Shown piece by piece: positions 1-9,212 of a stretch of DNA of 64,000 bases; positions within the stretch are counted from its first letter, which is position 1; every line of letters begins with the position of its first letter. Position numbers and translations under genes: made by a program. The notes beneath the pieces were generated by a model. That model was given only the letters and a program-made list of their open reading frames with translations, ran no database searches and had not been told where the DNA came from. This DNA comes from Acidisarcina polymorpha (GTDB lineage Bacteria; Acidobacteriota; Terriglobia; Terriglobales; Acidobacteriaceae): positions 5,946,116-6,010,115 of the forward strand of contig NZ_CP030840.1 of assembly GCF_003330725.1 (NCBI RefSeq). The letters are read 5' to 3'.

Positions 1-1446
1 AATGAGGCGGCGCTCACCCAGTCTTCGCAGAACGCCACCAGCGGCGTCGGGCTGCTGCAGGTCGCCGATGGCGCTCTGTCGCAGGTCAACAGCCTGCTAA
101 ATCGGGCCATCACCCTGGCCACCGAGGCGGGCAACGGCACTCTGGACAGCGCCCAGGGCGCTGCCGCTCAGCAGGAATACGGCGACATCCTGAGCGAGAT
201 CAACACCATCGGCAGCTCGACGGAATTCAACGGCAACGCGGTCTTCTCCAGTGCGCAAAGCAACATCTTCACCAGTGACGGCACCACGACTGGAACCAAC
301 AGCTACAACGTTGGAGTTGGAACGCTGAGCACTACCAGCGGCGTCGGCGTCACGGCGCCGGGCACCAGCAGCGGCACCGGCTCGACGGCGAGCCTGGCCC
401 CGCTGCTCACCAAGGCAGGCGCGGCGGCGGCCACCTATACTGCAGCGGTCAAGAGCGTCTCCACCTTGACACTCACCGGAACCCTGGCATCGACCGACAA
501 CGTGATCGGCACCCTGCAGTTATATGCCGGCTCGACCGCCTACACCATCAACACCGGCACCACCGGCGAGACGGTCGCTGCACTCGATGCGCAGATCGCC
601 GCCGACACCGGCGGCACCACCGCGGTCGGCGGCGCGGCGATCACCATCACCGCTGGCACCGCCGGGGTCGCCAATGCGATCGTCCTGGGCACCAGCACTC
701 TGGAGGACACCACCGCCGGCGCCGTGACAGCGTCGAGCGGCGCGCTTGCGGCCGCCAACGGCACAGCGGGCGCAGACACCGTCAATTATGCGGCGTCGGC
801 TTCGCAGACCTACTCGATCAACGCCCACAGCGCCGCCGACACCTTCACCAACAGCGGGCTGAGCGTCACCTTCGGCACCGGCGCCAATGCCGTCACCACC
901 AACGTCATCTTCACCGGGACGGGCGGAATCGACACCCTAGCCCAGTTGGACGCCAACATCGTCACCGCGGCCGCCAGCGCCGGCGCGGGAACGATCGCCG
1001 CTACCGTGACCGGCAATAACGTCGCCTACACCGCTTCAGCCAGCGGTTCGGCGGCTGACTTCACCATCAACGGCGGGGTCAACGATATTCTGGCCTCTTC
1101 GGCTTCAAGCTCAGGGTCGCCAAGCGCCGGCGCCACGCTTAGCGGCACCAGCTTGAGCACCTCCACGGGGGCGGCGAGCGCGTTGACCGCCATCTACAAC
1201 GCCATCAACGACGTCTCTTACCAGCGCGGAGCGGTGGGGGCCAACATCAACACCCTAACCGCGGTCTCGGAAGTGGAGTCGACCCAGAACGTGAACGTGA
1301 CCGCCGCGCAGAACTCGATCAGCGCCACCGATTACGGCCAAGCCACCTCGAACCTGTCCAAATACGAGATTCTAAGCCAGACCGGCATCTCGGCACTCGC
1401 CCAGACCAACAGCGTACAACAGGAGGTCTTGAAGTTGCTGCAATAG
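1..1446 (+). CDS. fliC: flagellin (FliC), 5' end missing
   Basis: Structural subunit of the flagellar filament, exported through the flagellar type III system and assembled under the FliD cap. Reading frame 1 is open from the first base, leaving 481 residues; the D0 and first part of D1 lie outside the window. The opening residues (NEAALTQSSQNATSGVGLLQ) are a flagellin N-terminal D1 helix, and the C-terminus (ILSQTGISALAQTNSVQQEV, then LKLLQ) is the classic D1/D0 helix. Between about residues 95 and 385 lies an Ala/Gly/Thr-rich variable region. It has two loosely similar blocks, each with an LDAQI/LDANI core, that resemble flagellin_IN motifs; these would form surface-exposed D2/D3 domains. 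The internal TTG at 466 is not a start, because the upstream frame is clearly coding. fliD and fliS follow, so the function is well supported. Confidence 0.95.
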   Translation, partial: NEAALTQSSQNATSGVGLLQVADGALSQVNSLLNRAITLATEAGNGTLDSAQGAAAQQEYGDILSEINTIGSSTEFNGNAVFSSAQSNIFTSDGTTTGTNSYNVGVGTLSTTSGVGVTAPGTSSGTGSTASLAPLLTKAGAAAATYTAAVKSVSTLTLTGTLASTDNVIGTLQLYAGSTAYTINTGTTGETVAALDAQIAADTGGTTAVGGAAITITAGTAGVANAIVLGTSTLEDTTAGAVTASSGALAAANGTAGADTVNYAASASQTYSINAHSAADTFTNSGLSVTFGTGANAVTTNVIFTGTGGIDTLAQLDANIVTAAASAGAGTIAATVTGNNVAYTASASGSAADFTINGGVNDILASSASSSGSPSAGATLSGTSLSTSTGAASALTAIYNAINDVSYQRGAVGANINTLTAVSEVESTQNVNVTAAQNSISATDYGQATSNLSKYEILSQTGISALAQTNSVQQEVLKLLQ

Positions 1447-1551
1447 TCCCACGGGAGCAGTTCTTCATGGGGCACGCCGGGCAGCAGATCGATGCGAGCC
1501 AGGCAAAAGGGAAGGAACTACTGGATGGCGGAGGATGGGTCGAAACTGGCC

Positions 1552-1577
1552 TAAAATCCGCCATATTTTCTGGCGAT
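1552..1577 (+). promoter_or_regulatory. possible sigma-28 (FliA) promoter before fliD
   Basis: TAAA at 1552-1555 is followed 16 bases later by GGCGAT at 1572-1577. This resembles the flagellar sigma-28 pattern TAAA-N15-GCCGATAA, with one mismatch in the -10 core and one extra spacer base. It lies about 140 bp before fliD in the fliC-fliD gap, where a class-3 promoter would make sense. A weak match in a short region, so chance is possible. Confidence 0.3.
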
Positions 1578-1714
1578 GGCTCACCAAACCCGGGCCGGGT
1601 CGATAGAGTTCGCGGAGTCCTCCAGCGATCCAGCGGTTCTAAAAAAAAAACTAATTCTTTCTCTGCATAGGTGGCTCTTGACTTGAATACAGGCAGAGGG
1701 ACAAAGGAGAATCT

Positions 1715-3097
1715 ATGGGTACGGTGGGGATAAGCTTCGGGAATCCGACCGGTGGCGCCGGTTTCGATGTGACCACGACGGTGGCAGCAATCGTTTCAAA
1801 TCTCGAGCACGTGGAGACCCCGTGGAAGACTCAGCTGACCAGCTTTACTGCTCAGGACGCTGTCTTCACTAGCTTAGGAAGCAATCTTTCGACACTCAGT
1901 GCCGACATTCAGACGCTCACCGATCCGGCCGGGGTGCTGGCCAACAAAGAGGGCTCAAGCTCGGATACGAGTGTGCTCACCTTGACCTCGGCGAGCAGCA
2001 CGGCGGTGGCTGGAACCCACACCGTCCTCGTCAACAGTCTAGCCCAAACGTCTACGGCGGATACCGCCGAGATCGGCACCACCGATGTACTCACTGGAGG
2101 GGTGGCCATTCAGGTCGGCAGCGGGACCGCGCAAACTATCAACGTCGGCTCGACCCAGACGTTGGCCGGATTGTCGGCAGCCATTAACGCGGCCGGCATC
2201 GGCGTCACCGCCAATGTGATTACCGATACCAACGGCTCCCGCCTTTCGATCGTCAGCGGCACCGGGGGCGTGGCGGGCCAGCTGACCGTCAGCAGCACGC
2301 TTGTTGACGGTACTAAAAATGTCGGAACGACGGGGAGCCCCGCCCTGGCCTTGACCACCATCCAGGCTGGAGTGGATGCCTCGCTTAAGGTTGACGGGTT
2401 CACCGTCACGAGTGGAACTAACACTGTCTCCGACGCGATTCCCGGGGTAACCTTCCAATTATTGGCCGATGCCCCGAGCGAACCGGTTCAAGTTGTGATC
2501 ACCAACAATGCCTCCGCTGTGACCAGCGCCCTCACTACTTTCGTCAGTGACTACAACACCACCATCAATGCCATCACCGCCCAGGAAGGCAATACCTCAA
2601 GTGGAACTCCTGAGCCGCTTTATGGCAGCCCGATCCTAGCTCGATTGCAGGAGCAACTGCAAAGCGCGCTCAGTTCCAAATACTCCTCAGGAACCATTAA
2701 TTCGCTCGCCCAACTAGGCGTGGAAGCCCAACAGAACGGCACGATCACCCTCAATTCCGATACTCTGACCACCATTCTTAACAGCAACTACAGCGGCGTT
2801 AGCGAGTTCTTCCAGAATACCGGTACCTTCGGGGTGACCTTCAGCACGCTGCTGAACAACCTCAGCAGCAGCAATCCGAGTGGAACACTGGATCTGGCTC
2901 TGGCTGAGGATAAGAGCGAAGAGACAACCCTGAACAAGAACGTCTCCAACGAAGAGGCTGTGGTCGCAACTCAGAAGACCAATCTCACTAACGAACTGAA
3001 CACTGCCAATCAGGAATTGCAAGCCATTCCCGAACAACTGCAGGAAGTCAACGAACTTTATTCGGCGATCACCGGATACAACCAGACCCACTCCTAA
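1715..3097 (+). CDS. fliD: flagellar hook-associated protein 2 (FliD filament cap)
   Basis: Forms the cap at the filament tip that folds incoming flagellin. The protein has 460 residues, normal for the family. The N-terminal region (GFDVTTTVAAIVSNLEHVE, about 17-35) is the FliD_N signature helix that follows the disordered export end. The middle is Thr/Ser/Val-rich beta structure with a flagellin_IN-like segment (IQVGSGTAQTINVGSTQTL, about 130-150). The last 70 residues (SEETTLNKNVSNEEAVVATQ onward) form the FliD_C coiled coil. The ATG at 1715 has a good ribosome site (AAAGGAGAATCT). It follows fliC by 268 bp and precedes fliS by 44 bp, the usual filament-assembly order. Its fold overlaps flagellin-like proteins, but the position and the C-terminal coil support FliD. 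Confidence 0.93.
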   Translation: MGTVGISFGNPTGGAGFDVTTTVAAIVSNLEHVETPWKTQLTSFTAQDAVFTSLGSNLSTLSADIQTLTDPAGVLANKEGSSSDTSVLTLTSASSTAVAGTHTVLVNSLAQTSTADTAEIGTTDVLTGGVAIQVGSGTAQTINVGSTQTLAGLSAAINAAGIGVTANVITDTNGSRLSIVSGTGGVAGQLTVSSTLVDGTKNVGTTGSPALALTTIQAGVDASLKVDGFTVTSGTNTVSDAIPGVTFQLLADAPSEPVQVVITNNASAVTSALTTFVSDYNTTINAITAQEGNTSSGTPEPLYGSPILARLQEQLQSALSSKYSSGTINSLAQLGVEAQQNGTITLNSDTLTTILNSNYSGVSEFFQNTGTFGVTFSTLLNNLSSSNPSGTLDLALAEDKSEETTLNKNVSNEEAVVATQKTNLTNELNTANQELQAIPEQLQEVNELYSAITGYNQTHS

Positions 3098-3141
3098 CCC
3101 GGAGAGCAAACCAGCATTGACAGATAAGGCGGCCGTACCAG

Positions 3142-3636
3142 ATGAACTATCAGCAGCAGTCGCTCGCCGGGCTCAACGGCATCGAATTGATCATCGCGCT
3201 TTATGACGGGATGGCGCGTTTTCTCCATCGCGCAATTGAGGCGATCGAAGGCGGCGACGTTCATGCGCGTCGTCGGGCGATCAAACGAGTCTTCGATATC
3301 CTGATTCACTTGCAGGCCCGCTTGTGGATGGATGTTGGCGGTTCGCCCGCCAGAGCACTCAGCGACTTCTACACCGCCATGTTCGCCCTGGCGCTTCAGG
3401 GTTCTCAGGAGGAGTCTAAAGACAAGCTGCTGCAGGCGATCGCTGGTATTCGTAATGTCCGCGAAGCGTGGCAGCAGGTTGCTCTTGATCCTGCGGCTCA
3501 GAAGATGATTCCCCGGAACCTGCAGACCGTCGAAGAGCGGATTTCTAGTGCCGCGCTGCCGCTTCTACGTTCCAAACCGGACCACTATGATAGCGGGGAC
3601 GGCACTATGCCGGAATCCTGTCAGTGGATGGCGTAG
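3142..3636 (+). CDS. fliS: flagellar export chaperone FliS
   Basis: Cytoplasmic chaperone that binds the C-terminal helix of flagellin and keeps it unfolded for export. The 164-residue protein starts with the FliS motif: a Tyr/Gln-rich N-terminus, then ELIIALYDGMARFLHRAIEA (about 15-34), matching the family pattern LI.MLYDGAI..L..A. It is predicted to be mostly helical, as expected for a four-helix bundle. The C-terminal part from about residue 130 (SAALPLLRSKPDHYDSGDGT) is longer than in most FliS proteins (120-140 aa) and looks unstructured. The ATG at 3142 has no strong ribosome site, so translation may depend on fliD upstream. The fliD-fliS order is typical. Confidence 0.9.
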   Translation: MNYQQQSLAGLNGIELIIALYDGMARFLHRAIEAIEGGDVHARRRAIKRVFDILIHLQARLWMDVGGSPARALSDFYTAMFALALQGSQEESKDKLLQAIAGIRNVREAWQQVALDPAAQKMIPRNLQTVEERISSAALPLLRSKPDHYDSGDGTMPESCQWMA

Positions 3637-3757
3637 TATCGATCAGGCTGGAAGAACAGGGGGCATTGAGAATATCGCAGTGTCAAGCGAATTCGCCTTG
3701 TCGAGCGAATTTGCCGACCTCTCCCTCTTCTCCTGCCGAACCCAGCTCTGGTTCTGA

Positions 3758-5524
3758 CTACGTCGCTACAGCGAGTTCTTCTTCGAGTAATTGTTTCTGG
3801 AAAAGGCCGGCATAGTAGCCGTCGCGCGCCAGTAGTTGTTCATGGGTTCCGGATTCTGCAATCCTGCCCGCCACCAGCACCGCAATCCGATCGGCGTGGC
3901 GAACGGTCGAAATGCGGTGGGAGATAAAGATGGTGGTGCGGTCCTGCATGATGCGGCGAAGTTCGTTGAGGATCTGCTCTTCGGTATAGGTATCAACGCT
4001 CGCAAGTGCGTCGTCAAGGATCAGCACTCTGGGATCGCGTACCACCGCGCGCGCAATTGCCGATCGCTGTTTCTGTCCCCCGGAAAGGGTGACTCCGCGT
4101 TCGCCAACCATAGTCTGGAAGCCTTTCGGGAACTCGTCAAACTCCTCGCGGATATGGGCCGCTTCAGCGGCGCGGTAGATCGCCTCATCGCTTGCCCCGG
4201 GAACTCCGAGTGCGATATTTTCGCGGAGTGTCTCACTAAATAGAAAAGTCTCTTGCGGAACGAAACCAATATTAGTCCGGAGCGTCTCCAGGCGATATTC
4301 GCGCAGCGGGCGACCGTCGAGCAGTACACTCCCGGCGGGGGCATCGTAGAGTCGAGGAATGAGGCTAACCAGCGTTGATTTGCCCGACCCAGTGGGACCA
4401 ACGATAGCCAGGCTGCTGCCTGCTGGAATCTTCAGCGAGATGGAATGAAGTACCTCGACCGGGTTCTCCGCATCGGTTGGATAAACAAAGCTCAGATCGC
4501 GAAATTCGATCTCGCCACGAAGCTTCAAATCCCGCGGAATCTTCGGGTCGGCGTCCTTGTCGTCGATGGTCGGCATCTCGGTGAGAAGTTCGTTAATGCG
4601 GGTTACCGACGCCGTGCCCCGTTGGAATAGGTTGACGACCCAGCCTACGGCGATGATCGGCCAGGTCAGCATCATCATGTAGGTATTGAAAGCGACGAAG
4701 CCGCCCACCGTGATGCGGTGAGTCAGCACTTCATGGCCGCCAACCAATAAGGTGATTGCAAGCGCCAGGCCGAGGATGAACTCAAGCGTCGGCCACAGCA
4801 TGCCCATCATTTGCACCAGTCTCAAACCGCGCCGAATATACTCCCGGTTGGCCAGATCGAAGGAGGCAACTTGCGCCTCTTCCTGTGCAAAGGCTCGGAT
4901 CAGTCGAGCGCCGGAGAAGTTCTCTTGTGCTTGCGCGGAGATCTCCGAAAACATAGCCTGGATGCGCTCAAAACGGTCATGAATTCTCCGGCCCAGTGCC
5001 TGCACCAGGATGCTCGCCAGAGGGAGCGGCACTAACGCGACCAAAGTCAGGAAGGGGCTGATCCTGAGCAGAAAGAAGAGCGCTCCTATCGAGAAGAGCA
5101 GGGTATTGGCGCTGTACATGATGGCCGGTCCCAGCAGCATGCGAACCGCATTCAGGTCGTTGGTCATGCGTGCCATAATGTCGCCGGTCCGGTGCTGGTG
5201 GTAATAAGAGGCCTGTTGCCTTTCCAACTGCCGGAAGAGGTCGCTGCGCAGGTCGAATTCGATATCCCGCGAAATGCCGATCAGGATCAGCCTGGAGAGG
5301 AATAGAAAGATGCCTTTGACTCCCGTGACCGCTATCAACATACCCGCATAGATCAAAATCTTGTGCCGGGTGACGCCCGTATTGAGGCCGTCGATCACCA
5401 TGCCCACAACTTGAGGGAAAAGGATCGCAACCAGGTTGCTCAGGATGATCGAGAGGCCGCCCCAGAAAAAATCCCGCCGGTAGCGGTGCAAATAGGGAAA
5501 CAAGGGGCGGATGAGGGTCAGCAT
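3758..5524 (-). CDS. ABC exporter half-transporter (MdlA/YheI-like)
   Basis: Type IV ABC exporter half, 588 residues: a six-helix transmembrane domain (about 15-310) fused to one nucleotide-binding domain (about 335-588). Visible motifs are Walker A GPTGSGKST (about 376-384), Q-loop Gln near 425, signature LSGGQKQR (about 480-487), Walker B LILDD (about 501-505) and H-loop FISHR (about 534). The catalytic Glu after Walker B is Asp (LILDDALASVD). This is the degenerate site seen in one half of heterodimeric exporters such as MdlAB, YheIH and TM287/288, so a separate partner half is expected, yet none is adjacent. The substrate cannot be read from sequence; multidrug or lipid-like export is usual for the family. 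The start codon has only a weak ribosome site. The HAD gene 43 bp upstream may be cotranscribed. Confidence 0.9.
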   Translation of the reverse strand: MLTLIRPLFPYLHRYRRDFFWGGLSIILSNLVAILFPQVVGMVIDGLNTGVTRHKILIYAGMLIAVTGVKGIFLFLSRLILIGISRDIEFDLRSDLFRQLERQQASYYHQHRTGDIMARMTNDLNAVRMLLGPAIMYSANTLLFSIGALFFLLRISPFLTLVALVPLPLASILVQALGRRIHDRFERIQAMFSEISAQAQENFSGARLIRAFAQEEAQVASFDLANREYIRRGLRLVQMMGMLWPTLEFILGLALAITLLVGGHEVLTHRITVGGFVAFNTYMMMLTWPIIAVGWVVNLFQRGTASVTRINELLTEMPTIDDKDADPKIPRDLKLRGEIEFRDLSFVYPTDAENPVEVLHSISLKIPAGSSLAIVGPTGSGKSTLVSLIPRLYDAPAGSVLLDGRPLREYRLETLRTNIGFVPQETFLFSETLRENIALGVPGASDEAIYRAAEAAHIREEFDEFPKGFQTMVGERGVTLSGGQKQRSAIARAVVRDPRVLILDDALASVDTYTEEQILNELRRIMQDRTTIFISHRISTVRHADRIAVLVAGRIAESGTHEQLLARDGYYAGLFQKQLLEEELAVAT

Positions 5525-5567
5525 CTGGTTCTATTTTAGTTGATCCGGGTAGATGTCGCGCGGTCAC

Positions 5568-6281
5568 TTAGAAGTGCTCGGCGAGGGCGGCAAAGCTCGT
5601 CAATTCCAAGAAGTGCTGACCCAGCGGCGCCTCATCGATCTCCTCATGCTCCAACGCCCAGGTATGGGGGTGGTGCACGAGCACGGCATGGAGACCGGCC
5701 AGGAGGGCAGGATTTATGTCCGAGCGCGGACTGTTGCCGATCATCCAGGTCGTGTTAGGGGAAAGCTCATGTTTGGCACAGATCGCGAAATAGGCCTGCG
5801 GATCTTTCTCTCGCGGAATCTCGATCGCCGTGAAATGCTCTCTCAACCCCGAACGCTGGAATTTATCGATTTGCTCGGCCTGGTTGCCTTTGGTCACCAG
5901 AATGAGGCGATGCCGGGATGCCAACTCCTCAAGGGTTTCGGCAACGTCGGGTAGAAGCTCTATCTCCTGATCAATGATGGACTGTGCGAAACTGCTGACC
6001 AGCTCCCGTTTACTCTCCGTAAAGTGTTCATGAGATAGTCGCTCGAAACATGTGATCAAGGACTGACGGAAGCTGGAAACGCCGTATCCATGCGATAAAA
6101 TGGTCTCTCGTTCGACCTGGTTCAGTTGCACCCGGACCTCAGCCGGGGAGTATTCCTTATGATCCAGGCACGAAATAAATGCCGCGATCGCCCGTTCAAA
6201 ATAAATGTTGTTCTCCCAAAGCGTGTCGTCCGCATCGATGAGCAGGGTTTGGCGCGCTGGAAATCGAGATTTAAGTTCCAT
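5568..6281 (-). CDS. HAD-family phosphatase
   Basis: Haloacid-dehalogenase-superfamily hydrolase, 237 residues, cytoplasmic. Motif I is DADDTLWE (about 17-24), with the Asp nucleophile and the second Asp general acid. Motif II is the Thr in LILVTKG (about 130). Motif III is a Lys near EKDPQAYF (about 157), and motif IV is the acidic IGNSPRSDI (about 175-183). The helical C1-type cap sits between motifs I and II, as in YjjG/phosphoglycolate-phosphatase-like enzymes. The substrate is unknown; small phosphorylated metabolites or nucleotides are typical. It lies just upstream of the ABC exporter on the same strand and is divergent from the dsbD-like gene. The ATG start is preceded by a purine-poor region, so the start is moderately certain. 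Confidence 0.85.
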   Translation of the reverse strand: MELKSRFPARQTLLIDADDTLWENNIYFERAIAAFISCLDHKEYSPAEVRVQLNQVERETILSHGYGVSSFRQSLITCFERLSHEHFTESKRELVSSFAQSIIDQEIELLPDVAETLEELASRHRLILVTKGNQAEQIDKFQRSGLREHFTAIEIPREKDPQAYFAICAKHELSPNTTWMIGNSPRSDINPALLAGLHAVLVHHPHTWALEHEEIDEAPLGQHFLELTSFAALAEHF

Positions 6282-6448
6282 TTGTATCCGCAGCTTCTTT
6301 CATTGAAAAGTAACAAAAACTAATGACGAAATAAAAGCTAAAGAGTGGCGATCGGCTTGAACGGTCTGCATTCACAGCCTGCCATCCCGTTTGCGTAATT
6401 TTCCTGGTACTGCCACGTCCTACAATAGAAGACGGAAGCGAGCGAGAC

Positions 6449-8587
6449 ATGCGGCTACACGGCAAGACACATTACATTTGGCTGGCGCAGGTTCTGCTGG
6501 CGTTGACTTGCAGCGCCGGAGCGCAGGCTCCGCCTGCGAAGGTCCTCGATAGCACCGGTGCGGTACAAGCTCCTCACCTCTCTGTCCAGTTGATCACCGC
6601 CAAAGATGTCATTCACCCCGGCGACTCCTTACATGCGGGACTGTATTTTAAGCTCGACAAAGGCTGGCATGTCTATTGGTCGAATGCCGGGGATTCGGGC
6701 GAACCGCCAGCCATCCGATGGACTCTTCCCACCGGCATCACTGCTGACCCGATGCAGTTTCCAACGCCTCAGCGGTTGCCGCTAGGTCCTTTGATGGACT
6801 ACGGCTACGAAGGCGAAGTGGTCTTTCCTATCCTGCTTCACGCCGCCGCCTCGCTCCCGCCAGGCGCATTGCCCGCGGCCGCCGCGAAGGTAAACTGGCT
6901 CGTCTGCCGTGAAGTATGCATACCCGGCAAAGCGGAGCTGACGCTGCCGTTGACCGTTGCTGCTGCTGGAAATCCTGGCAAAGACACCTCGCAGGCATTA
7001 ATCCAAAGCTATCAACAGAAGCTTCCCCAGCCGCTGCCGCCAGACGCCAAGGCATCTTTCGCGGCTACGCCTACTGGCTTTAGCGTTGTCATGAAAACCG
7101 GAAGGCAAGAGTCCTCTGCGCAATTCTTTCCCTACGATCAAAGCCAGATCGACAATCCTGCCAAGCAGTTGATCAAGCCGCTGAAAGATGGAATTCAGCT
7201 CGATATCAAGAAGGACGAGAATCTTAAGACGACCCTAAGCGCGCTTCATGGCCTGGTGGTCTTTCCGGATGGGCGATCTTACGATGTCCAATTTCAGCCT
7301 GGCAGCCTGGCCGCCGCGCCTTCGAGCACTAACTTTGCGGAGGTTTTAAGATACGCGGGCCTGGCCTTCCTGGGCGGCATCATCCTGAATTTAATGCCCT
7401 GTGTCTTTCCGGTGCTCTTCATCAAGGGATTGTCGCTGGTGCAATCTTCCGGCGAGGAGCGCGTCCGGATGCGCGCTCATGGACTTGTCTATACCGTCGG
7501 GATCATCGTTTCCTTCTGGGCAGTGGTGGCGGTACTGCTCGCTCTGCGGGCAGGGGGACAGCAGTTCGGATGGGGATTCCAATTTCAATCACCGGCATTT
7601 GTCGCTGTCATCGCACTTTTCCTCTTTTTCCTGGCGCTCTCACTCGCCGGCATGTTTGAGATCGGCCTGACTCTAACCAATGCCGGCTCTGGACTTGCCT
7701 CTCGCGGCGGTTACGCGGGCAGCTTCTTCACCGGCGTCCTGGCTATGGTGGTCGCTACACCCTGCACCGCACCTTTAATGGGAGCCGCGACCGGCTTCGC
7801 CCTGGCCCAATCGGCGACGGTGACATTCGTGATCTTCACTGCATTGGCCCTGGGTCTTGCCGCGCCGTACTTACTGCTGTCCTTCAATCCTGCTTGGACC
7901 CGTTTTCTTCCCCGGCCTGGCGCATGGATGGAAGTGCTCAAGCAGGCAACTGCGGTGCCCCTCTTTGCAACCGTGATTTGGCTAGTGTGGGTCTTTGCCC
8001 AATCTGCTGGGATCAACGCGCTGATCGGCCTGCTCGGCGGATTCCTCCTGCTGGCGATCTCCGGATGGGTATTGGGGCGCTGGCCCGCAAAGACGCCAGC
8101 CGCCTTCGTGGCCGCCCTGGTCGGGATACTCGCAATTGTGCTGCCCATTTACGCTGCGCGGAAGTATGCCGATTCATCGGCCAGCGCGGCTACGGCAAAA
8201 GGGCCATCGACATGGGAGGCCTTCACGCCTCAACTGATCGACGGCTACCGCGCCCAGGGCAAACCGGTCCTTGTCGACTTTACGGCGAGCTGGTGTCTCA
8301 GTTGCCAGGTCAATGAACGCGTCGTCCTTGATCGCGAAGATGTTCAGAAGCGTCTCCACGACAGCGGCATCGCTCTGGTTCGGGCCGATTGGACGCGTCA
8401 TGACGAGACCATTGCGCAGACACTGGCGGCGCTGGGACGCAGTGGCGTTCCCACCTATGTTCTCTATCCGGGAGGCAGCGGGGATCAGCCGAAGATCCTG
8501 CCCGAGGTTTTGACCACAGGCATCGTCTTCGACGCATTAGACGAGCTCAAGCTAAGTAAGCAGGCGAAGCTTTCTACGAAGGAGTGA
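6449..8587 (+). CDS. dsbD: DsbD/ScsB-like thiol:disulfide interchange protein
   Basis: Inner-membrane protein that carries electrons from cytoplasmic thioredoxin to periplasmic thiol proteins. The 712 residues hold the three DsbD modules. After a signal peptide (about 1-25) comes a periplasmic DsbC/DsbD-N-like domain with a Cys pair (CREVC, C153/C157). Then comes an eight-helix membrane domain with the paired redox cysteines in MPCVFPVLF (about 318) and TPCTAPLMG (about 439). Last is a C-terminal thioredoxin-like domain with WCLSC (about 615-619). The N-terminal module is longer than in E. coli DsbD and closer to ScsB-type proteins. The ATG is preceded by GGAAGCGAG. A thioredoxin-fold protein begins 4 bp downstream and is a likely partner or client. 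Confidence 0.9.
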   Translation: MRLHGKTHYIWLAQVLLALTCSAGAQAPPAKVLDSTGAVQAPHLSVQLITAKDVIHPGDSLHAGLYFKLDKGWHVYWSNAGDSGEPPAIRWTLPTGITADPMQFPTPQRLPLGPLMDYGYEGEVVFPILLHAAASLPPGALPAAAAKVNWLVCREVCIPGKAELTLPLTVAAAGNPGKDTSQALIQSYQQKLPQPLPPDAKASFAATPTGFSVVMKTGRQESSAQFFPYDQSQIDNPAKQLIKPLKDGIQLDIKKDENLKTTLSALHGLVVFPDGRSYDVQFQPGSLAAAPSSTNFAEVLRYAGLAFLGGIILNLMPCVFPVLFIKGLSLVQSSGEERVRMRAHGLVYTVGIIVSFWAVVAVLLALRAGGQQFGWGFQFQSPAFVAVIALFLFFLALSLAGMFEIGLTLTNAGSGLASRGGYAGSFFTGVLAMVVATPCTAPLMGAATGFALAQSATVTFVIFTALALGLAAPYLLLSFNPAWTRFLPRPGAWMEVLKQATAVPLFATVIWLVWVFAQSAGINALIGLLGGFLLLAISGWVLGRWPAKTPAAFVAALVGILAIVLPIYAARKYADSSASAATAKGPSTWEAFTPQLIDGYRAQGKPVLVDFTASWCLSCQVNERVVLDREDVQKRLHDSGIALVRADWTRHDETIAQTLAALGRSGVPTYVLYPGGSGDQPKILPEVLTTGIVFDALDELKLSKQAKLSTKE

Positions 8588-8591
8588 GGTC

Positions 8592-9203
8592 ATGCGACGT
8601 ATCGGACTTCTCGTGACTGTATTGTCAGCCTTCATCGTCCTTAGCAGTGCTGCCTATGCCGTGAGAATAGGGGACCCGGCACCCGATTTTACTGGTACCG
8701 ACAGTAATGGCAAGTCCCAGACACTCTCCTCCTATAAGGGGAAGTACGTCGTCCTCGAGTGGTCGAATCGTGACTGCCCTTACACTCGCAAGCACTATGC
8801 CAGTGGCAACATGCAGTCTCTCCAGAAGCAATGGACTGCGAAGGGAATCGTCTGGCTGACGATTCTCTCCTCCGCACCAGGCCAGGAGGGTTATGTGACA
8901 GCCAGCGAAGAGAACGCCCAACTCGCCAAGGTTCACGCAGCTCCCACAGCCGCCATCCTTGATCCGACGGGGACGATTGGCCATGAATACGACGCCAAAA
9001 CCACGCCCCACATGTTCGTCATCGATCCGAGCGGGAAGGTGATCTATGCGGGGGCCATCGACGATCACCCGACCGCCGATGTCGCCGACATCAAGCTTGC
9101 AAAGAACTACGTCTCGGAGGCGCTTACCGAATCCATGGCCGGAGGGCCGGTCACGACGACCTATACGCGGCCATACGGTTGCTCGGTGAAGTACGGCGAG
9201 TAA
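8592..9203 (+). CDS. secreted thioredoxin-fold redoxin (AhpC/TSA type)
   Basis: Periplasmic redoxin of 203 residues. A signal peptide (about 1-23, ending SSAAYA) precedes an AhpC/TSA-like fold that starts at IGDPAPDFTGTDSNGK. The active-site region WSNRDCPYTRKHY (about 56-68) has a single Cys in a CPYT setting, where peroxiredoxins have T..C and thioredoxins CxxC. Downstream TPHMFVIDPSGKVIYAG is the cis-Pro segment of the thioredoxin fold. A C-terminal Cys (YGCSVKY, about 199) could act as a resolving cysteine. It starts 4 bp after dsbD with ribosome site GGAG, so it is almost certainly cotranslated and may receive electrons from DsbD. Thiol reduction and peroxide removal are both possible; the sequence does not decide between them. 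Confidence 0.82.
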   Translation: MRRIGLLVTVLSAFIVLSSAAYAVRIGDPAPDFTGTDSNGKSQTLSSYKGKYVVLEWSNRDCPYTRKHYASGNMQSLQKQWTAKGIVWLTILSSAPGQEGYVTASEENAQLAKVHAAPTAAILDPTGTIGHEYDAKTTPHMFVIDPSGKVIYAGAIDDHPTADVADIKLAKNYVSEALTESMAGGPVTTTYTRPYGCSVKYGE

Positions 9204-9212
9204 GGCTGCGGA

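Noticed and set aside
1467-1670. 67-codon frame between fliC and fliD
   Set aside because: No ribosome site or family likeness; it spans the possible fliD promoter and a run of A.
2039-2458. 139-codon frame antisense to fliD
   Set aside because: Shadow of a GC-rich gene; no motif and a clear sense gene on the other strand.
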